From positions 67,433,561 to 67,497,560 of the forward strand of contig NC_088775.1 of assembly GCF_954871325.1 (NCBI RefSeq): a DNA stretch of 64,000 nucleotides. Direction: 5' to 3'. Made by a program: the position numbers and the translations under genes. The notes below the pieces were generated by a model. The model saw only the letters and a program-made list of their open reading frames with translations, made no database searches and was not told the DNA's origin. Origin of the DNA: Gordionus sp. m RMFG-2023. Lineage: Eukaryota > Nematomorpha > Gordioida > Chordodea > Parachordodidae. How positions within the stretch are numbered: the stretch's first letter is position 1; the number at the start of each line of letters is the position of its first letter. Positions 57,588 to 64,000 of this stretch are shown here, one piece after another.

Positions 57588-57779
57588 CTGTCATCATAGA
57601 TTCAAATCAATCATGGGGCAAACTTAAATATCTCACAAACACTTTGGTGATATCCACCCCATTGCAACGAGCTATTAAGATTAATAGCAAAATAATTGTC
57701 ACGGGTCTAAACCCAGGGTCTTAACTTATTAATTATACGTATCAATTAGGATTTGGTGTTAAGGGACAAGGCAAAAGAG

Positions 57780-58115
57780 CTTCACATGTCATTTGTATTA
57801 TATCCAAAATCCTACTCCTAACATGGCTATTATCAAAGTAGACTTTAAAAATGCTTTCAATAACAAATTTCATAAATTGTTTTTATTGCAAATTTCCTGT
57901 TTATTCACTCCTTTATTCAGCCCACATGTTATAGATTCTGACCAAAGGATTCAGCAGGAGTCACACGTCCTCGTTTATTTTTCCTTGCTATTCATTGTCT
58001 CATCTATTATCTTAAATCTAAATTTGATTTCGTTATAAATTTGGAATCTTGATGATGGAACAATCTGTGATGCTCTTCCTAAAATAATTGGTTTTTAATT
58101 TTCCTGAAGCCCCAA
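57780..58115 (+). pseudogene. Reverse-transcriptase fragment captured in Helitron H2b
   Basis: The plus strand reads MAIIKVDFKNAFNNKFHKLF (57822), LFSPHVIDSDQRIQQESHVL, then near 58035-58090 WNLDDGTICDALPKIIG. These are the palm motifs of the RLE-LINE RT (VDFKNAFN, IQQGDPLG-like, YLDDG), better preserved than in H2a. It is antisense relative to the Helitron. The two catalytic Asp of the LDDG motif remain, but fingers, thumb and endonuclease are absent. Confidence 0.85.
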
Positions 58116-58979
58116 TTTGACTCATTCTTAATAAGTTTAAATCCAAAATCTGTTTCCATGATAACAATATACAAAAAACCCTTATTTAGCAGGATTATAT
58201 TTTTTATTGAGTACATAAATAATAAAAATTAAAAAGAATAAGGAAATTTATATAATTAAAAAAAAGTATATTCAAACGTGTTTCAAATATTTGTTCATAT
58301 TGAATGCAATAAGTTTATATAAACTTCATTAACATATTATAAGAATAATGAAATTTTTGAAATTAATTCTCATCTAAATAAGGTAAATTTCTGATTCACA
58401 CCTCATATAGACTTATTTCTGATATATCCATCATCAAATTAAGGAAAATACTAATTCCTTGTCATTTTTGTGGGATATCAGTTAGTTGCCATATAAAATG
58501 CAAATATTTATTAGATTGTGGGAATGGATTCTTCCTTAAGAGTTTTTTTATTTACAATGGAAGCCACAAAGCACTACTGGGTAAATTGTTTTCCACAGAG
58601 TTTTGAATAAGTTTGCATTTTCTCATGATATGGATCCATTCTTCATGATGATCCTGATTTTAAGAAAATATATTTTGATATAGGTACGGTTAGGCCATAT
58701 TTTATTATTTTAAATATACTCGGGCTGGGCCTAAAAATTATTCTAAAGGACGGTATTACCAAGTGGGATTAAGAAGAAAAAAAATACCAAGTTGGATTAA
58801 AAAAAATGATCCGAACCCTAAGCCATCAGATTTGTAAGCGACGTTCTTGCGATTAGGCCACAGATACTTTTCAAAATTAACCATTTTTAAATATATATTT
58901 TAAATTGTGACACTATAACTGTTCACTTTGAGTGTTACACGGTTTTTATATATATTATAGTTACATTATTATATTGTTT

Positions 58980-60870
58980 TTATTTTTAGACTTTATCAAA
59001 TTATCTTAATTAAAATTGGTAAGGCTAAATATCTTAAACATTTTGCAATGCAATTCTAATGGCAATATTTCCTGGGCAATGGTTATATTTTATATTTGAA
59101 GACATTTTAACATATATTAAAATGTCAAAATAAATATTATAGATGTTGAGATCTTATTCACTGATATTATAACATTGTATTATGACTAGGGTTGGCAAAA
59201 AAAATCAATTTGATTTAAATCACCCCTAAAAAATTAATGATTTAAATCAATATTTTAAATAAAATTTTATTGACTAAATTTGATCAAAATACTTAATATA
59301 ATGATATAAGGAATGACAAGACAGATTTTTTTTAAATTAAATAATTTTCGAAAAAAAATATTAAATTGTACTAATAATCATTATTATTAGATAAAAAAAT
59401 CTTGATTTAATTTGTATTTCAATTGTTTCAATTTTTGACATAATTAATTGTTAATTGTATAATTCGGATCTCAATATTCTAAAAAAAAAATTTAATTTGT
59501 TAAATTCAGGATGTGTACCCTCCTTTTAAAAAAGGTTTCCAATAGTTTTCTTAATGATAATGATGTTATAAATTATATTAAATAATTTAAAAAATAATAC
59601 AAATATTTAAAGTATGGTTTTATAAGTCCCAATCTTTTCTGAGCATATAATAGTAAGAAGCAAATGATTTCTTCATAGGCAAATATTCATATTATTTATT
59701 AGAAATTGTTATATTTCTTAAAAGGTATTAATTTAAATTAAATAATGTAGCAATATTTTTTTAAAGGGATGAGTATTAAATTAAGTTTCATTCCACACCA
59801 AGAAGGTTTTTTTTTACATTGTGTATCATATATTTAGCTTGTAAGCTCTTTTTGGTCTTATACACAAGTTAATTCTCTTTTCCCATATCTAGATAGATTC
59901 ATGATATCTAAAAAAAACAGTGTATTTTTATTGAGAAGGAATTATAATTAGAGTGGCGAGCTATTATCTTAAAAAAATTATATTGATAAACTTGCAAGCT
60001 TGCTAGAAGAATTGTCATATTTCTACATTACTTAAATAATTATTAAAAATATTGTTAAAAACAAATATTCTTACCACTTTTTGTTAAAATTATTTAAAAT
60101 ATCATATAATGACAATATCAATTATACTATATATTCTGACTGACAATTTTTATCAAAATTTTTTTAACGGTTCTAAAATAATGATTATGACAATTGTCAT
60201 GTTATATAATAAAATTGCAACATTTTTAATATACCAATTTTTATCAACATGTATTTTTAAATGTCTTGAAATGTGAAGTATGCCCATTGACATTTAACCA
60301 GGATATTGTCACTTGAGTTACAATCTAGAATTTTTAAGATACTTAATTTTATACAATTTTGGTCAAAATTTCTTCTTAAAGTATTAAAATAATGATTATG
60401 ACAATCGTCATAATACAATGTTATAGAGTAAATGAAATAAGATAACCACGTGTATTATTTATACATTTTCGTTAAATATATTTAAAATGTCTTAAAATAT
60501 AGATATGACCATTGTGACCTCAACAGGAAATATTATTAACAGAGTTAAATTCCAAAATTTTTGAGATATTTATTTTGCCAATTTTCATCAAATTTTTTTT
60601 TAAATTTTAAAATAAATATTATGACAATTATCATAATACAATGTTATATTATCATTGAAATAGGATGTCAACATCTATAAAGTATTTTACCAATCTTCAT
60701 AAATATATTTTAAAATGTCTTAAAATATAGATTATGTCCATTGTCACGTAACTATGAAGCCAGTAGAATTACATTGCAAACTGTTTAAAATATATAGCTT
60801 TATAAATTTTAATTAAGATAATTTGATAAAATCTAAGAATAAAAATTATGACAATTGCCATTTTCATATA
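58980..60870. repeat. Satellite-like repeat, ~211-227-bp period, with inverted left end
   Basis: The motif TTATGACAAT recurs at 60185, 60396, 60619 and 60846, with the intervening text repeated (AATACAATGTTATA, TTAAAATGTCTTAAAATATA, TGTCCATTGTCAC). The first 180 bp (58980-59160) are an inverted copy of 60690-60845 (AATTTTAATTAAGATAATTTGATA). So the whole may be one element whose ends are repeat units. Near 59185 there is an independent TE-like start, GGGTTGGCAAAAAAAATC, with GATTTAAATCA repeats. No coding capacity. Confidence 0.7.
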
Positions 60871-60984
60871 AAAACTAAAAGCTGTAATTAAATTTATTAT
60901 ATTTCAAAACCATCTTTTACTAAAATGCAGAAATATTTTCATATAAAATATGTAAAAAAACTAAATTAATATATATTTAAAAAA

Positions 60985-61500
60985 AATTTTATAGAAAAAA
61001 ACCACCTTTAAAAATAACGCATAAAATACTATATAAAAAAAATAAAAAATATATATTATAAAAAATTATTTAGAAAAATACCATTAAAAATAACGCGTCA
61101 AAGTATAAAAGTAATTTAATATAAAAAAATATATATATAATCACCATTAAAAAAAACGAATAAAAATATTATTTAAAAAAAAATCCATTTAAAATATAAC
61201 ACATAAAAAATTATATAGAAAAAATTACTATTAAAAATAACGCATGAAATATTATATAAAAAAAATTTAATAAAAAAGATTATATCGAAAAAATAACGTA
61301 TAAAAATATTATTTAAAAATAATTTAATAAAAACTATATTAAAAAAAATTATATGAAAAAAAATCCATTAAAAATAAACGCATAAATTATATGGAAAAAA
61401 TCACCAAAACAATATAAAATTACCATTAAAAATAACTGATATATATCTTAAAAAATATTAACCTTAAAAATAACCAATAAAATATTATAAAAATTAAAAT
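60985..61500 (-). repeat. AT minisatellite, inverted array
   Basis: Repeats of CCATTAAAAATAACGCATAA with A-runs are the reverse complement of the array at 39950-40377 and 54281. About nine irregular units can be counted. Confidence 0.8.
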
Positions 61501-62340
61501 TAAAAAATATTTAATTTAATATTAAAACAAATATTTATATATTTTATCGAAAAATAAATAAAATAATAAATCTAAAAAAAATCTTTTCAGCGTCTCAAAA
61601 AAATGATTAAAAATTTAAGAGAATCCCAAAAGATTTTTTAAAATTTGAAAAATCCCAAAAGATTTAATCCCTATTAAACCCTGTGAGAAAGCATAAATTT
61701 GCCATAAACATGTTATAATGTATTATAAACTGAGTTTGGTTATAGAATCAGCGCGATATTTTGCATGAATGCTAATTTCTTTTCACTTTGAGCTGAAAGG
61801 ATATAAATTATGTTATTATTTTCTTGTTTTTTAAAATGATATTTGTTTGATTTTATCAATGTCAATATCGTTCATTTTTTTAAGCAGGGTAAATTTTTAA
61901 AAAATTTATCTTTCTATTTACTCGTCCTTCACTCTCATACATGATTAATATTTTATATTAAATTAATAAAACCTAAGGGGATTAAGGAGATATTAATTTT
62001 TTTTAAAGCGCATTAATAAAAATTGGAAAAACGTCGCCACAATTTTTCCTTTTAATTTAATTTTATATGATATATTATATTTTATAATGTGCAAGTCCTA
62101 CCCGGTCCAATTTTTTTTGTCCTCAAAGTTCGCCTTGCTGTTTAAAAATAGGTAATAGTTTCTCTTCCCTTGGCCTGAATTCCTACTGGCCTAATTATTT
62201 ATAAACTAAAATGAATATGTGTAACTTATCAGTAGCTGCTTGAGATTTATTGTTAGCATGCCATCAAATAAATCTGAATTATATTTTTTTGTAACCAATT
62301 TCCTTCAAAATTCATACACATTCCTCCTACTGAATTCATG
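61501..62340. other. AT-rich sequence, no gene recognised
   Basis: Only a slightly GC-richer patch at 62090-62190; no domain visible. Confidence 0.45.
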
Positions 62341-62384
62341 AACCACAATATATAATTCTTTGCTGTACATTCATAAAGCTAGAA

Positions 62385-62526
62385 GCGTACCACAAAATTA
62401 TGGGGTTCACCTAAATAAATCATCCTTTCACCTAACTTGAGGTATCCCTTTATTTGACATTGCGCTGTATCTGCAGCGATATTCAGTACGCTCCTACACA
62501 AACCTCCACTACTTCTGAACATGGTT
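62385..62526 (-). other. Candidate short coding exon, unidentified
   Basis: On the minus strand an ATG near 62524 opens MFRSSGGLCRSVLNIAADTA, QCQIKGYLKLGERMIYLGEP, HNFVVRF and a stop. Composition and GC (about 42%) look protein-like compared with neighbours. A further minus-strand stretch near 62290-62340 reads MNSVGGMCMNFEGNWLQK. I recognise no family. It may be a host exon remnant or chance. Confidence 0.25.
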
Positions 62527-62761
62527 AATTTTAAAACTCATCATTTTGGATATATAAATTTGCTATTAAAATATGATTCACATATTTATCAAAGGTTAAG
62601 CATGAATTTTGGTATTGAATATTTATTTTGGTAAAACTCATTCGCTAATCTTGCACCCCAGATCTACTATGTATCATACGCCATAGCACGTGAATACCTT
62701 TTTTCAGAGTTGTTAACGCTCCTTTTTAAAAGTAGCTAGCTCCCGCTCCTAATGCCCCAGG

Positions 62762-63186
62762 GCTGTGCCGACACAAATTTTTCACCGATACGATATTACT
62801 AAAAATCCGATATCGATCCGATATTTATATTGATTTTTTTACCATTTATTTTTGTATTAATGTCATAAATAATATCAATATTTTATATTAAAAAAAACCG
62901 CTAACTTTCACGAATGATTGAGTGTATTTTGTTTTATTCTCCAAAAGTTAATAATCTCATTTAAAATATTTGCAATGTTTCAAAATTTTAACCAAAATAT
63001 TATTGCATAAGCTTCGAAATTTCGCCAATAGAAGTCCAAACCTTTCAGCTGTTGGCAGAATCAACAAGCAAGAGTAATTTACTTTTGTCCAAAATCTTGA
63101 GTTAACTCTTATTAAAATTGGCTTAATCGAGCCGTTTAGCAACACTAACTGAATGTGACTCGTTAGATGTTATAAACGGAAACCAG
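62762..63186 (-). mobile_element. hAT-E fragment
   Basis: It begins GGGCTGTGCCGACAC and follows the reversed right half of the MITE at 33047-33792 (TTTTTCACCGATACGA, AACTTTCACGAATGATTGAG, GAGCCGTTTAGCAACACTAA). The far end is missing; a hAT-B-like end abuts at 63188. Confidence 0.8.
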
Positions 63187-63187
63187 C

Positions 63188-63360
63188 AGAGGTACCATTT
63201 GCTCGGCCTAGATTAAAATAAAAAATTCGGCTTGGTCTGGCCCGAATTTTATACGATTTTTTTAAAATATATTACATTTATTTTTAATATTTATAGCTAA
63301 TATGGCGACTTAATATATTCGGTTTTATTTAAACTATATTTTTTTAAACATTTCCAAATA
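63188..63360 (-). mobile_element. hAT-B-like terminus fragment
   Basis: GCAGAGGTACCATTTGC is the hAT-B right terminus reversed, followed by CTCGGCC / GGTCTGGCCCG repeats. The adjacent TTTATTTTTAATATTTATAGC resembles the interior of the MITE at 17603-17922. Confidence 0.7.
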
Positions 63361-63389
63361 AATTGTATTTTAGTTCCTTTGATTAATTT

Positions 63390-64000
63390 CAGGAGTTCGT
63401 TCCGGTTTTTAGTTTAAAATTTTATAAAGGTTTTGTTCCATTTCGGTTTTTTAAAAAAATCATATCGGTTCGGTTCGGTTTATAATTTATAACGGTTCTT
63501 TTCGGTTTGTTCCGGTTTTTATAAATTTAATTTTAAAAAAAATTAATCATTAACCATGTATATATTAATTTTAGAGAAAAATCTTTTTAGTTTATAATTT
63601 CTTATTTAATTTATCCATGATAATCTAATAGATATTTTTATTAAATTTAGGAAATATAAAATAGACAAATTAGTTTTTTTTTATTTCATAAATAAATAAA
63701 ATAAAAACAAACATGCGTAAATACAATAATCAATAAAATAATATGTATTATACTATTTAGGTTTAAAAAGATAATTCGAACGGATAACTAAAATATTTTC
63801 TAATAATTCAGGATATTTAATTTAGTTCTCTGCGCAGAGAGTATAAACTTAAGGCTTGAAAATGCTCTTTCTACGGAGACCTGCGTAGCTGGAACTGCTA
63901 GCACAGTTATAGCTAACTTATAAAGTTCTGGCATACTATTCTTTACATTTTCCCAATAATTCAAAAGATTAGTATCTTTTTCTAATCTCTCTATATTATC
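63390..64000 (-). mobile_element. hAT-C copy 2, cut by the window edge
   Basis: It begins CAGGAGTTCGTTCCGG, the hAT-C end with a deletion of about 30 bp after CAGG, and follows the right part of copy 1 reversed (TTTAAAATTTTATAAAG, CGGTTCGGTTTATAATTTAT). The element continues beyond 64000, so its intactness is unknown. Confidence 0.85.
63780..64000 (-). CDS. hAT-C transposase C-terminus, partial at window edge
   Basis: From the edge inward the minus strand reads NYWENVKNSMPELYKLAITV, LAVPATQVSVERAFSSLKF and LSAQRTKL. These are the hAT helical segment and dimerisation domain. The frame is open from the edge to about 63820, better preserved than at 12366 or 53768, after which it shifts or stops within the usual C-terminal few residues. 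Whether the catalytic part survives lies outside the window. Confidence 0.8.

Larger units (their letters stand above)
57231..58961 (-). mobile_element. Helitron H2 copy b, reversed
   Basis: The 3' terminus is at 57231 (CTAG, then GCTGATAA, and hairpin CCCGTCA/AGAA/TGACGGG just inside). The 5' end is near 58961 (CTATAATATATATAAAA; the leading TC is lost). The tRNA-like module, reversed, is at 58808-58873. It lacks the hAT-A insertion of copy a, showing the intact site at 58169-58176. A different ~500-bp insert lies at about 58276-58785. It includes a degraded Helitron 3' end in plus orientation (hairpin-like GTCATTTTTG, TTAG near 58460-58492) and a short GGGCTGGGCC hAT-B-like piece. Confidence 0.85.

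Noticed and set aside
1-64000. LTR retrotransposon, retrovirus-like or Polinton elements
   Set aside because: I saw no paired LTRs, gag/protease/integrase motifs, or capsid or protein-primed polymerase motifs. The reverse transcriptases here are of RLE-LINE and RTE type.

Overview
The window is about 75% A+T eukaryotic DNA made almost entirely of transposable elements (TEs). I find no rRNA, no functional tRNA and no host gene I can name. The TE mix is animal-like, most resembling an arthropod or other invertebrate: many hAT families with GC-rich ends, two Helitron families, an RLE-type (R2-like) LINE, an RTE-clade LINE, an IS630/Tc1-type element whose transposase gene has a 52-bp spliceosomal intron, and a Harbinger-like element. 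The species cannot be fixed from this. No LTR retrovirus, Polinton or other capsid-bearing element was recognised. Family labels (hAT-A, H1 and so on) are mine.

Layout. 1-8 kb: a Helitron 3' end, an RLE-LINE 3' fragment, a 13-bp minisatellite split by a hAT (hAT-F), then a 3.0-kb hAT (hAT-G) with a broken transposase. 8-16 kb: AT-rich DNA with a few short hAT relics. 16.5-18.4 kb: a Zaphod/ZMYM-like hAT holding a nested MITE. 19.8-25.1 kb: a Harbinger-like element with 27-bp terminal inverted repeats (TIRs), containing hAT-A, which contains hAT-B. 25.2-29.9 kb: two head-to-tail H1 Helitrons. 31-36 kb: hAT MITEs and a second hAT-B with a perfect target-site duplication (TSD). 36.9-37.6 kb: RTE LINE. 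39.2-39.8 kb: a long palindrome interrupted by a 47-bp hAT derivative. 40.4-54.3 kb: a stacked nest. 54.4-57.0 kb: an RLE LINE with inverted 3' ends. 57.2-59.0 kb: a second H2 Helitron. 59-61.5 kb: satellite-like repeats. 62-64 kb: hAT fragments, the last running off the edge.

The stack reads as a timeline. A minisatellite was hit by hAT-C (40378-54272). Helitrons entered hAT-C. An IS630-like element entered one Helitron start (41747-44375) and hAT-A entered another Helitron (45036-52633). Finally an unclassified transposon with about 590-bp TIRs, present as one relic and one better copy, entered hAT-A (47081-52515). Several steps are confirmed by target duplications and by empty-site copies elsewhere in the same window.

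The most promising material is (1) the long-TIR element, which encodes a large zinc-cluster protein with RNase-H-like motifs that I cannot place in a named transposase superfamily; (2) the Helitrons, whose 5' ends carry a tRNA-Arg-like Pol III promoter module and whose interiors carry captured reverse-transcriptase and host-like exon fragments; and (3) the 47-bp hAT, essentially two TIRs, with a perfect 8-bp TSD.
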